Origin: Lepas anatifera
Taxonomy: Eukaryota; Arthropoda; Thecostraca; Lepadidae
Assembly (NCBI GenBank): GCA_034440635.1
Contig: JAOTON010000337.1
Coordinates: 807,501-871,500 of the forward strand
DNA length: 64,000 bases
Reading direction: 5' to 3'
A program made the translations under genes and the position numbers. The first letter of the stretch is position 1. Each line of letters opens with the position of its first letter. The notes beneath the pieces were generated by a model, which worked only from the letters and a program-made list of their open reading frames with translations, had not been told where the DNA came from and ran no database searches. This document shows positions 1 to 10,789 of the stretch, one piece after another.

Positions 1-783
1 CAGCAGGGTGGTGTTGCCCCTAACAATAGGAAATTCCGCCCGACGCCCCCCCTGCAGGAAGCGAAGAAGAGAAGAGCGGGGAAGAGCGAGGAGCTCGTGC
101 CACCGTCCCATGTGTAAACTGCGGCCATAGCACCTCAGCACCGCTCAGGCAGCCACCACTGTGATACACTGAATGAAGAGCGGGCATCAGTTACCATTGT
201 GATACACTGAATGAAGAGCGGGCATTTAGATAACACTGAGTATGCTGTAAATGATAATGAAGCATAATCTGACCGCGAAAGCAGTTCAGACGCCCCTCCG
301 CACTACGCAGACTTTCTGTGTTACCCACCAATAATCACTGTGGAACTCTCAACTGGTTCCTTTTTCATATATGATGAATTCTCTTCTTCGGTCGTTTTAC
401 ATGTATATGATATAACTGATATCTGATAATTATCATACAAATTATTATACATGTGGTATGATATGCATAGGAATGAAATCTGGTTTAGTTATGAATGAAC
501 ATACATATATAGATTGGTAGGAGAAAATAATGAATGCACAACATAGTTCCAAAAGGTGCAGCTACTTTGTAATAAAATCAGCCTGACCTTGTCAGCTAAA
601 AGAAATAATACCCTTGTACAGCTGTCAGCTATTTGTCGTTGCTCCGCCTACGACTTCTAGAAGTGGTGGGCCCCCGCTTCTGGAAGTGGTAGCCATGTGG
701 AAGAAATGCTAGTTCTAGTTGCGTCCCTTCTGTCTCTCGTGAATTCGATAACAGGCAGAGATTCTTACATCGTGTGCCCCCCG
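1..783. other. Upstream flank of COA3; probable promoter/5' UTR
   Basis: No convincing coding region. It contains a tandem duplication of a 27-base segment (gtgatacactgaatgaagag followed by cgggcat) beginning at 161 and 199, period 38. Near 652-695 the short motif cttctAgaagtggt recurs as cttctGgaagtggt. The COA3 promoter and 5' UTR presumably lie in the last few hundred bases, but I see no clear TATA box or initiator. Confidence 0.4.
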
Positions 784-1745
784 ATGGCAGGGAACAACAT
801 GGCGGAGGGAGAGCAGATGCCCAAGGTGGACTTCAAGAAGCAGGCGGGCAGCATTGACAAACGCACCCTGCAGCTGATGGAAGAGGTTGATGCCATGAAC
901 AGGACGCGTCTCTCCAGGTACCTATTTGACTAGATATGATATTGCCGATCATACCCTTGAGGCCCCTTTGCGCGCACGATTTTTTCGTATATTTGATTTA
1001 TGCTTTATAGGATGTTTCACAAGTTCCCTTGGTGTAGCGGATGCTGCGAGTTCCTTTGTATTGCAGTAATGAAAAAAACACCAATGTCTGTCTAGTAATT
1101 AAAACATGAAAGAATGCAGAAAAATACAGTGTTTACCCTCCAGTGTCCCAAAAGTGGTTTTGCGCTAGGGTGCTGAGTGGTGGGATCCAGGTGGGAAAGA
1201 GTCAATTCTAAAGTTGCAATATTATGATAGTCCATTAAAACACTTATTTGAACCGCTGAACCGCTGTTGGAGTTCATACTCATAGTTTAAGAAAAGCTGT
1301 TTTCATCTGAATTTCGTTGCTACAGTTCCTTAGATAGGTGTTTCATATAAACCAGGATTTTTGAATCGTTCTAATAATGTTTCCCTCCAATAATGCTTAA
1401 CTTGAAAAGTGAGTGGATATTTTAGCAAAAGTGACATATAATTGAGTAGAAAATTAAGCTTGCTCGGTTGTCATTCCCCACCCAGCATCCTGGAATTTGC
1501 AACACTGTTGCCGTCACCATGTCGTCATTTGGCATCGGCATAGGCTGACCTGTGCAGCTCACTGGCTTCTGCGTGCTGACGCCAGGCTGTCTCGGATGCG
1601 GCACAACTCCAAGATCACGGCTGGCCTGATCGTCACTGGCCTGTTCAGCATCTATGCCTACTCCATGTACGCTGTGAAGCAGGAGACGTTCCTCGACCAG
1701 CTGGACGACGAGGTGCTGCAGCAAAAGGCACGTGCTCAGCACTAA
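784..1745 (+). CDS. COA3: COA3/CCDC56, cytochrome c oxidase assembly factor 3 (2 exons: 784-917, 1586-1745)
   Basis: Small mitochondrial inner-membrane protein of the COA3/CCDC56 family, which in animals supports COX1 stabilisation and early complex IV assembly. Joining 784-917 (donor cag|gtacct) to 1586-1745 (acceptor gccag|gct) keeps the frame (phase 2) and gives 97 residues, close to the usual length of about 105. An N-terminal hydrophilic segment is followed by one membrane helix around residues 55-75 (ITAGLIVTGLFSIYAYSMYA). After it comes the family signature QETFLDQLDDE and a basic tail ending at taa 1743-1745. I chose ATG 784 because the conserved part starts soon after it; ATG 799 is also possible, and the frame is open upstream to 697. 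The short intron holds a dispersed repeat (1431-1500). TFB1M follows on the same strand 308 bases downstream. Family identity rests on the helix plus the downstream motif; the N-terminus is less certain. Confidence 0.85.
1431..1500 (-). repeat. Dispersed repeat in the COA3 intron, inverted copy at 5886-5945
   Basis: The stretch containing gcttgctcggttgtcattcc and cccacccagcatcctgg is closely matched in reverse complement at 5886-5945, inside the last TFB1M intron. It is part of an interspersed repeat with about 80-90% identity by eye. No coding capacity is seen. Confidence 0.6.
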
Positions 1746-2053
1746 AACTGGCTCTCTCAGGAGCGCTCGACAAGTACTCGTAGAAAAGGGGTTCAGTGGG
1801 CGTGAAGGCTGTGGTGTGATCGCCGGTGCTGGTCGTGATTGGACAGGCTGGGGCAGAGCTGTGATCGTGCGTGAACTATCAGCTGATTTTGACGTATTAT
1901 TGAGTGTGTTGATAGCGTGAGTAAGACAAGGCCAAAGAAGTGGCCAAAAGTACTTTCAGTTCCTTTGACGTTGGAACACACGCAACTAGTGAGGCTTTTG
2001 CCGCAAACGGACGGCGTCTGAGTGCTCCCCTAGTCAGAGCTCGCGTCATCGCC
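1746..2053 (+). other. COA3-TFB1M intercistronic spacer
   Basis: 308 bases separate the COA3 stop from the TFB1M start. The frame of TFB1M is open upstream to an ATG at 1940, which would add a 38-residue extension containing NGRRLSAPLVRARVIA, a basic, presequence-like segment. I see no polyadenylation signal AATAAA here, which fits one dicistronic transcript or very tight spacing. A possible donor (gtga|gtaaga near 1917) could allow alternative splicing. Confidence 0.4.
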
Positions 2054-5000
2054 ATGGCGACCACTGTGCGTCTGCCGCCGATGGCGTCAGTGCGGGACCT
2101 GGTCCGGCTGTACCGGCTGCGCGCAGTGCAGCAGCTGAGTCAGAACTTTCTCCTGGACGCCGGCGTGTGCAGCCGACTGGCGCGCGCTGCCGGGCCGCTA
2201 CGCGGCGCCACAGTCTGCGAGGTGGGCGCCGGGCCGGGCAGCATCACGCGCGCCCTGCTGAGGGAGCAGCCGGCGGCGGTTACCGTGATAGAGAAGGACG
2301 CGCGCTTCCTGCCGCTGCTGCTGGAGCTGCGCCGCGCCGCCGAGCCAGTCTGCCCGCTTCACATCGTAGCCGGGGACGTGCTGCGCTACGATATGGCAGG
2401 TGAGGGACTCGACAGCGGCCCCCGCGCGGCCCAGGGTGATCCAGTTGCCGTCCAGCACGGTCAGTAGTGATGAAGAGACTTTTGTCAACAGATGATGGTT
2501 TTGAATTTAGAAGCATGTCTTTAGTTCAGATATATAGTGGTTCAGCGCTAGAACTCTGAGATGCAGCTGTCTTTCAGTTTTAAGGTCTGTAAATTGACGT
2601 GCGATCTTGGTTGAGTGGACGCAGAATTGATGGACCACTTATCGGTATTTGTGATAGCTTTTTAGCATTATAGAACTGTAGTGCAATCAGTACTATATCA
2701 ATCATGAGTTTCGAGTTTCTTATGAGGCGACGCAACGCCTTAGTGTATACTGCTGTCTGTGTATCTTGTGTATGGGATTGTTTTGGTCCCCGTATTTCGG
2801 AAGGCAGAGCGGGGGGACCGTCCATACCTGACCCGTAAACTAGGAGCCCTCCCCCTCCCCCGAAATAATGTGGGCGCCTGACCGATCATCTTAGCCTTTT
2901 GTCCTACGTATTGGGTTGGAGTGGCGGAAAAGTGTGATATAGATAAACTGCCTCGATAATGGCGTCCTGCCTGACAACAATTAAGACTTTGCCTTTGCTT
3001 GCCACCTCTTCCCCTCCCATCATTATCGGATCAGGTCCAAACCCTCAGTAAAAATTATGTGCCGCCCCCCCAACTGGTTGAGATTACAGTGACGCTATCC
3101 CTGCTTTTTGCACGCTGTCGGCGCCGTCATACCGGTGAGAGCGTGCCTACATCGTGCCCGTGTCTACATCGTGCCTACATCGTGCCTACATCGTGCCCTG
3201 CCCACTCTCACCGGTGTGTCGGCGCCGACAGCGGCGTTCTCGGTGGAGCCGACCCCGTGGGAGGAGCCGTGCCGGCGCGCGTACATCGTGGGTAATCTGC
3301 CGTTCAGCATCAGCACCCCTCTGCTGGTGCGCTGGCTAGATCAGATCAGCCGGCGCGAGTCCGCCTGGAGGCTGGGCCGCGTCCGCATGGCGCTCACCTT
3401 CCAGAAGGTATGCTGTAGGTACCCTGTACTCTGTTAGAGTCCGTCTGCTGTTGTTGGTGCGTGGATCGGTCAGCCTGCGATGTATGGAAAAGTGACGGAT
3501 CCGGATTGTTTTTTGAGGGCTGGGAGGAGGGGCATAAGAGTAAGCATTGTCAGTGTTTTTTTATAATTTGAGAAAATTGGATGGATTGGATAAAGCTTCA
3601 AGTGCCCCCTCTCTGGATCCACAGTGTTACAGAGCGAATATGTTAAGGCTCAAAGTCGGGACCATCTTTCATGTTATACATGTTGACATAACAGGTGCAA
3701 CAGAAACCCCTCCTTGTTCCCTGTGTACCACTAGTGTGCCCCTCTTGCAGGAGGTGGCAGAGCGTCTGGCTGCCGGACCAGGAGACTTCCAGCGTTGCCG
3801 CTTCTCCGTGGTAGCTCAGGCTTACTGTCAGGTGAAGATATCTGCGGCTGATCGGAATAGGGGAGGGGCGAGGAAGACTGGTTTCCTCAATGTTAGCCCG
3901 GTTACTGATATCGCACACATGTTACTGATACGGCACACATGTTTTTCGTCTTTGTCGATGTGTTTAATTATGCTTATTTTAAATAGTCAGTGCATAAAAG
4001 CTAAAGTAGTAACGTAAAGTAGTAAAGTAGTAAGTAAGTAGTAGATATATAGATATCAATGAAAATTGTTGTGGATTTTTTTCACTCACGGGGCTGGAGT
4101 TTATTTGTTCCTTGTTGTAATCGCTTTGAAATAACGTTTTTCAAGCGTGGCTAAACATTTAGTATTGTTCCAACTCAATAATTGTTGTCGGAGTTTACCA
4201 AGCATCAACTGCTAAGGTAATAGGGCACCTCCAACTCTTAGGGAAAGTTTGGGAATCAGATGAATTATCAATTATTGTTTGAACTATCGATTATTATTGT
4301 AGCTCGGAATATTGTCTTACAATCACTTGCTGACGTTCTTCCACGTCTGCTCATCGGCCTCCATCATTATCTTCTCTAAATCATTATAGACAAGCCATTA
4401 TTAGTCCACCAAGCTACGGCACGGGTGCCGACGCAACGGTATTTTCGTGTTTTCCGGTCATTAGCTCCCCGACAGAGGGGACGGGACCGAGCCACCTCCA
4501 ACACCACACCAATGCTGCCGTGCAAAGGTGGAACCACATATGTCCCATACACGGGACATGCGTGTTTTCACCTTGCAGTGGCAGAATGGCTGCGGCACAG
4601 CGCGCACTACTAGTAATAATCGAACTCGCCAGGTGGCTACTTGAGCCCAGACTAACCGAGCTATGTCAGCACAACTTAGATACATGGCCAGTTCCAATAC
4701 ACTCTACTTACACACCCACGGCGGGAGCGAACTTATGGACCGATGTTATCGGAAGCCTACTTACGGAACTGCCGGTTACGTGAAGTAAGGAGTCCCTTCC
4801 CGCTATCGGTACGTGAACAGGGCGTACTGAAATCGGTGATGTATCCTGGGTATATTCGTTCTGAACGTCACAAACGGACTTGCGACTTTGCCTCCCGTAG
4901 CTTGCCGTCTGGGTCTCTCCCTAACGCGGCGGGCGCGTGTGCGGCAGGTTCAGCACCGGTTTACGCTGGACGGCAGCGTGTTCACCCCCCGTCCCGACGT

Positions 5001-8000
5001 CGACGTGGGGGTGGTGGTGCTGACCCCTCTGCAGCAGCCTCGCATCAACCTGCCCTTCCCCATCGTCGAGAAAGTGGCGCGTGCCCTCTTCCACATGAAG
5101 CACAAGTTAATCGTAAGTGAAATACTCATTAGCATCACTAGGGGTTGTGCCGGAAGTTTTCGGATTGAAGTGGGGGGGGCATCTTCGGATATCGCGTGCT
5201 GAATGTCAGGTCACGTTTTTTAGAGATCCACTCCAAGCAAGATGGTTTGTGCTCGCTCATCACGGTTTTGAGTTTGATTTCCAAAGTTCATCCTTTCCAT
5301 TTATTCGCGCTGAAAAGTTAAATAATTGTTGCAGTTTATTGACGCAGCAATTGCTAAGACCATGCAGTTTTGCGAACTGCAGGCGGCTGGCACCTTTTTT
5401 GTGAGGGGGGTATTTGACGAAATAGTTTCGTTACGGAATATCAAGTGGAAAATTTTTGCCTCATGAAGAACACGAAAGTCGAAATTTTTTCTCCTCATAT
5501 AACTGGGTATTATATATATTTACTCACTCGCTGGACTCAGTAAATTATTTTAACCTCTCACGACTCAGTGAACTAACATTTTGAGACGCGTGTGTGCTCG
5601 CCGTGTTGTTAAAAAAACGGTTGGGTTATCTTGTATAGTACAGTCCTCGGCTGCCTGATAATGTAAACACGTCAGCCCTCAGTCTTGTTTTCTTACCCTG
5701 ATCTGTGCTTGAATAACCCTGTGTGGCATGGATCATGGGCGGGGGGGACTCAGGAACGGATATTTGCCCCTCACCCCTCGATTTTCGCGCATTCTCTTCA
5801 AAATAATGTTTTATTTGTTTGCGATTTTGGGCCCCTTGCACCCCCTCTCCCTCCTCAAACCACCGGCCCAGATTAGGCCAGTGTTCCGAATCCCAGGATG
5901 CTGGGTGGAGAACGACACCCGAGCAAGCTGAATTTTTCACTCACTTCTGTGCTATTTCTACTCAAGTTTCCACTCATTTTTCAGATGAAGTCACAATTCA
6001 ATGATCCTGGTGTATATGAACGTAAAAAAGTGTGTTAGTAAATAAATTAGCATGAAAAGGTTGTTTCCAAACTTGGAAGGAAAATTATAATGGATCAAAC
6101 AAATGTTTAATTCCCTCTCATAATATTCCAACTTTTGAATTTTCCGCTAAACTTGCTGTCTATATGCTCCCATATGGTTTTTACACTCAGCACCCTAGCA
6201 CAATTTCGAACTCTGAATCAGACACTATTTAGGTGTGTACCACGCAGTCTAGCTTTTGAGTCCAAATTCATCGCGTCAGATTTTTCAGCTTCTGCATCTA
6301 AATTCTGCAGAATGAAAAATTTAAGAATCAATAGAGATCAGAAACTGCAAACTACAAATTGACAAACAGTTCTCGTGGCACGTTCTCCAACCATTGCCAT
6401 ACCATAAATAACCTATAGCACGTGGGCATTCCATAATCACTCATAATCCTCATTACAATTACCCATTTCTGGCCTGGAGATTTCCCACTATGATGCTTGT
6501 TTCATGTACTGAGATAATTCCAGTGTTCTTTCTTATACGTGTGAGATGCGATGTATTATGGTCACGTGTGTATTGCCGTTCCCAAAAATTCAAATTGAGC
6601 TTGAAAATCTCGACTAAATATTTTCAAATTGAAATCTTGTCCTGACGAAGACACGACGTTGAAATGTTAATAAACTCTTTCGGTATTTGTACAATTTCCC
6701 ATTGTTTGTGAGCGTTAGGTGGCTAGCAATTTATTAGATCATGATAAAAACGCTCAACTTAGCACGCGCATTGACGGGGGTCTGAGCCACCTTCGCTTTG
6801 ACGGGGGGTACCCGCCCCCTAAGATCTCGAGAACCACGGTAGGTAGTGAAAAACGGTAAACGGCGTTGGGTAGCCCATCCACTTCTCAATCGAAAATATT
6901 TGCACCATTTTTTGTCAGGTCACATTTAAGGTCACGAGAGGGCAAAACATGCCGTCAAAGGGATAACATGTAAATTAAGGTTTTCGTTCATTACATCTGA
7001 ACAAGTAAAGATAGGACAAAACGACTTGAACTTTAGAATCCTCGCAGCAAGCCGAATCGAATGATATATAATTGGCCTTGCCAGGTCAAATCAAGGATTT
7101 GACCTGACCTGAGGTCAGATCAAGGTCAAATTATATAAAATGCATATTATTAGAACCGCAAAGACAAGGCGAGTCTAATGCAGCTAAAATAAACGCTCTA
7201 TCACCATCCGTTACTAAGTTATTCAGTAGAAACCATTTTTCCCTTGTATTTCCAATGGAGAGGTCATGCCTCGTACCTGACCTTAGGTCATCGATATCAA
7301 AAATACCGGAACAGATTTTAGAGAACTCGGTGGGCCCATTATGTGATGAGTTTCAATCAGATAAGTTCACCCTATTCCGACTTATGTTATCTTAAACTTT
7401 TTTGAGGTCAGGTCACTTGACTTGTACTGGTGACCTGACCTGAGATGACCTAACCTTAAAATTTTCACAGAAGTTGTAAAAATGATGAGGGAAAAGGTAT
7501 GCCAAGTACGGTGGCGCTACGCGCCGCCGTTCTTCTGCTATCCCCGAAAAACCCGAGGGGGCGGGTACCCGCCCCTTCAATGCGCATGTTAACACTTCAC
7601 ACCATCAAATCATAATGCGCTTCACCGCAACATCTAAGAACCATGAAATGAAGGCATATGGGCATCATATGGGCATTCCCGTTCGCCAACGTTCTGTCGT
7701 ATCTGACCAGTATCAAGGATTCGATAGTACATATATAGGAAAATAAGATAACGGAGTATCCGATCCGACCCCATCCGATGGATATTTTTGGGTCTATTGG
7801 ACCAGAAACTTGAGGGATGTCTGAACCTTAAGTTGTGTTTATGATCCCATTTCTATCAACGTAGTCTTATTTTACTGTATACGGATCGACTTTTCATACA
7901 TCATCAGGGTTACTAAACCGATCGGCCAGAGTCTGTCAGCCACACATCGGATGTAGACCAAACTGACCCCGAATCGCCTTGGCATGTAGTTTTCACTACA

Positions 8001-8296
8001 GTGAAGACCTGTAGTTGCCTGCTGCGGTTGTGACCCGCCGGCGTCGGCAGCGACGCGGCGTGGAGACGCTGTACCCGGCGGCGGTGCGTCGTCAGCTGGC
8101 TGAGGACACGCTGCGGCTGGCCGGCGTGGACCCGGACCGGCGCCCGGTGCAGCTGGCCGTGGAGGAGGTGGGAAGCATCTGTCAGGCGTATACGGAGCTG
8201 TGCGGCGAACACCCCCAGCTGGCGATGTACGATTACAGGTCGCACGGCAAGCTCGGCGGCGGCGAGCTGGTGGAAGACCTGGACTGGCCGCAGTAG
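2054..8296 (+). CDS. TFB1M: TFB1M, mitochondrial 12S rRNA dimethyladenosine transferase 1 (5 exons)
   Basis: Exons 2054-2399, 3232-3407, 3751-3831, 4948-5112 and 8051-8296 join with phases 1, 0, 0, 0 and all have GT-AG borders. The product is 337 residues; the human protein has 346. The family dimethylates two adjacent adenines in helix 45 of mitochondrial small-subunit rRNA using S-adenosylmethionine, in the matrix, and is needed for ribosome assembly. Visible landmarks are QLSQNFLLD (residues 27-35), SAM-binding motif I EVGAGPG (56-62), the acidic SAM contact in VIEKD, GDVLRYD, and catalytic motif IV NLPF (137-140) in IVGNLPFSISTPL. Then come LTFQKEVAERLAA, the FTPRPDVDVGVV segment and a C-terminal helical domain ending ELVEDLDWPQ. 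ATG 2054 is in strong Kozak context (gccATGg) and aligns with family N-termini. The last intron (5113-8050) contains a TTAA/AGGTCA transposon at 6759-7592. Confidence 0.93.
3118..3228. repeat. Tandem repeat inside an inverted repeat, end of TFB1M intron 1
   Basis: About four copies of an 11-base unit tacatcgtgcc lie between ccggtgagag (about 3130-3139) and its reverse complement ctctcaccgg (about 3204-3213). The decamer gtcggcgccg occurs on both sides. The structure abuts the acceptor of exon 2 at 3231. Confidence 0.6.
4480..4680 (-). repeat. tRNA-derived SINE-like sequence in a TFB1M intron
   Basis: Read on the minus strand, an A-box-like tagctcggttagtctgg (around 4645-4662) is followed at tRNA spacing by a B-box-like gagttcgatta (around 4620-4632). 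A unique GC-rich body runs towards 4480. This is the layout of a tRNA-headed SINE. Neither box is perfect, and the 3' end and target duplications were not located. Confidence 0.35.
5886..5945 (+). repeat. Dispersed repeat, inverted partner of 1431-1500
   Basis: Contains tcccaggatgctgggtgg and acacccgagcaagctgaa, the reverse complement of the repeat in the COA3 intron. Together the two form an inverted pair about 4.4 kb apart across the COA3-TFB1M locus. Confidence 0.6.
6759..7592 (+). mobile_element. TTAA-bounded MITE-like element, copy A (in TFB1M last intron)
   Basis: Begins ttag|cacgcgcattgacggggg and ends with the inverted ccccttcaatgcgcatg|ttaa, about 834 bases. TTAA at the edges is the target duplication typical of piggyBac-type elements; here the left one has decayed to TTAG. 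There is no transposase frame, so it is non-autonomous. The interior carries many AGGTCA/TGACCT hexamers, including an everted cluster at 7100-7122. The same element recurs at 33839, 43307 and 45177. Confidence 0.8.
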
Positions 8297-10610
8297 TGGG
8301 TGTGAGGTCGGGAGCTGTATGTGCGGGTGTCACTGTTTTGGAAAGCTATCTTGGCGTGATGAGTTCTTGTATCGTATTTTTGAGCGATGTTTGAAACTTG
8401 GGGGTTTTACTAAACATTTTGTGGAATTTTCCTGGTGGTAACAGCCACGTAATTCCCCAAAATTTATTTCTTTTCATATGGAAGTGGTGCATATTCATTA
8501 TCTACTAAGATTTCATTCGGAAAAGATTTGTGAACTCTGGTTGCGGCGCTTGGTGGGAAAACCCAATAATCTGGCGGCAGTACTCTCGGTCGGGTTGTAA
8601 TTGCCTGGCATGATCAATGGCGGTCAATTACCCGGTGAACGTTCATATGAACCGCTCTTTTATCGTAAGACACGTTTCCATATTGCTAACAGCGTCTTGT
8701 ACTTCGGTCAGATATTCTGCCTCCAACCCTCATATGAGCGGTGTATATCTCGGAAATATATTCCAATAGACTTGCCCTCTTTGTATCGAGTGAAAAATAG
8801 GACAGCGTTTTTGCCTCGGGGCGATCGCAGTATCTGGGGCTCTGCTTGTCCAGGGTGGGGGGGGGCATTGTTTCCACGCTTGGTGGGATGAGCTGCCGTG
8901 ATTAGCTTACTGCTATTTCGGTCTTGTCCGCCCCGTTGACCAGAATAGCCCGCGGCGTTTGACGCGGTTGTAACCGAGCAGATTATCGGCCATCTTTAGT
9001 GGCTGTTATACAACAGATGTACGCTGCATCGTTGCGAGTGACGTGTGTGACTGTGAGAGAAGTTGGGCCTGCTGTTTTGACCATGTACAGCTTGAAGTGT
9101 GTTTATTTGGCGATATCGATGTGGTAGGCCTGAATGGAATGGCTGGTAAATAGGTGAGCGTACTGCTCGCCGTTAAACCCGGAAACCTGCTCATTTTTTT
9201 CGGAGTTTTTCGGGTTTGTGGGAAAGTTTTGTGAACCGGTTTGATGGATTATGCAATAAAATAAAACAGCGACAATGTCTGTGTGCCCTTTTTATTTCAG
9301 GTATGTAGCGGCGATACTAGGGCAGCCAAAAATGCTTCACACCGGCCGAATCCATAAAAACAGGGTCAGTCGTTGGGAGCTCGGATGCTCCAGATGCCAA
9401 ACTAAGCCCTCAAGGTGTTCGTTTCCAGTGCTATTTGAATGTTTTTTTAAGGGAACCATCTAGCCCTTTAGTGCATAAATCGGGCATCGCAAGATGATAT
9501 GGCTCAATAGTCTGTCATTTTGTACTTCTGACAAAATTTCGTCAGGGAGGTGTTTCAAGCAAAGCTTGAAGCTTCGCGGTGTTTGTGGTCAATGCTTGGC
9601 CGTATCTGCCAGTGTGTTCGGTACAGGTGGCTTACCCTCTATGGGATATGTGTGTCAAATGTCCCCATATGTGCCATTTGGCTCAAATGGGTCAAACGTG
9701 ACCCAACTTAGAAATCACACTTTTTACATTGTACTTGTTTGCCCATAAGAAGTGAATCCGCACCACGGACGATTTCAGCAAAACGCCCGTTCCGGCCAAG
9801 TGTGTCAGTACATCCAGTTGCAGGGGGTACAGGCAGGGTGCACCATCCGCGGTGCTCAGGAAATAAAGGCCACGTGACCGCCAGAGAGCAATCGACGTGT
9901 TGCAGAAGCCCTTCCTTCGGTGAGATTTGGCGACATCAGCGGGCCCTGGCTGATGTGCGTCGTAAACATCAGACCGCATAATACAGAGCATTGGTATGGA
10001 GAAAATACCCTGATATCATGCGAAATACAAAAGCCAACTGTAAAGAGATGGTGACTGAAGTTCTTAAAGGCGCGGGACTGGCTTAGGCAGTTGGTTTCTT
10101 TCCTTTCCATCTCCGCACGAATTCGAGTAACGCTTATGCTAACTGGTTTAGCACTAGAAAACGGATACACCAAACGACGGCTCAAATAAGGGAGAGGATT
10201 TCCACGATCCTGACAGGAATCGACGCTGCGCCCTCAGATGTGTCAGTTCCGTTTCCCCGTAGGTTAGGTCCATAGCTCTGCCGCCGGCTGGGGCCGGGTC
10301 AGTAGGGAGTTCCCTCAGGGGACGTGCGGTGGGAGGCTGGTGGGGGCAGCTCCGCTCGGTCGATGAATCCGCATGCGGTGGGTGAGATATAACGCAGACG
10401 TCAGCGAGCGCTCGGTGCTGCTAGCTGATATTTTGAGATATTGGCATGGCGTTTGGGCTGGATTAGTGTGCCATCTGGCGGCCGTTCAGAAGAGCCTAAA
10501 TGGAGTGGGTTATTTTAGAAAACAATGAAGCAGAATTAGCGGCTGTGGGCTAGAGCGAGCCGAGACAAATTTTTAAAGACTACAAAACAGAGGGAAATGC
10601 TATCATAATT
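8297..10610. other. TFB1M 3' UTR and downstream spacer
   Basis: No recognisable gene follows the TFB1M stop. Candidate polyadenylation signals (overlapping aataaaataaa) lie at about 9254-9265, which would give a 3' UTR of nearly 1 kb. Short frames at 8601-8891, 9494-9748 and 9692-9991 show no domain or codon pattern that I trust. A GC-rich patch lies at 10260-10350. Confidence 0.35.
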
Positions 10611-10618
10611 CTTTTTTT

Positions 10619-10781
10619 AGACCAGGAAGATGTGGGACGGAATTGAACGGAATGGGATACGAAATATTGTCCTGTCTCGATCTCTTGTAGGCTTTGGAGT
10701 CTTTATGACTGTGTACATGGTATCTTACAGCGGCATATGGGAAATTACATCTCAGAAACATAGATTTGGAGTGAGGACCTG
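10619..10781 (+). CDS. Possible exon with one hydrophobic helix (unrecognised)
   Basis: A run ctttttttag precedes it and a strong donor g|gtaagt follows at 10782. The frame from ATG 10630 gives 51 codons with a hydrophobic stretch NIVLSRSLVGFGVFMTVYMV. No family is recognised. Direct joining to the possible exon at 12941 would create a TGA, so at least one further exon or another partner is required. It may be a chance open frame. Confidence 0.2.
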
Positions 10782-10789
10782 GTAAGTAT

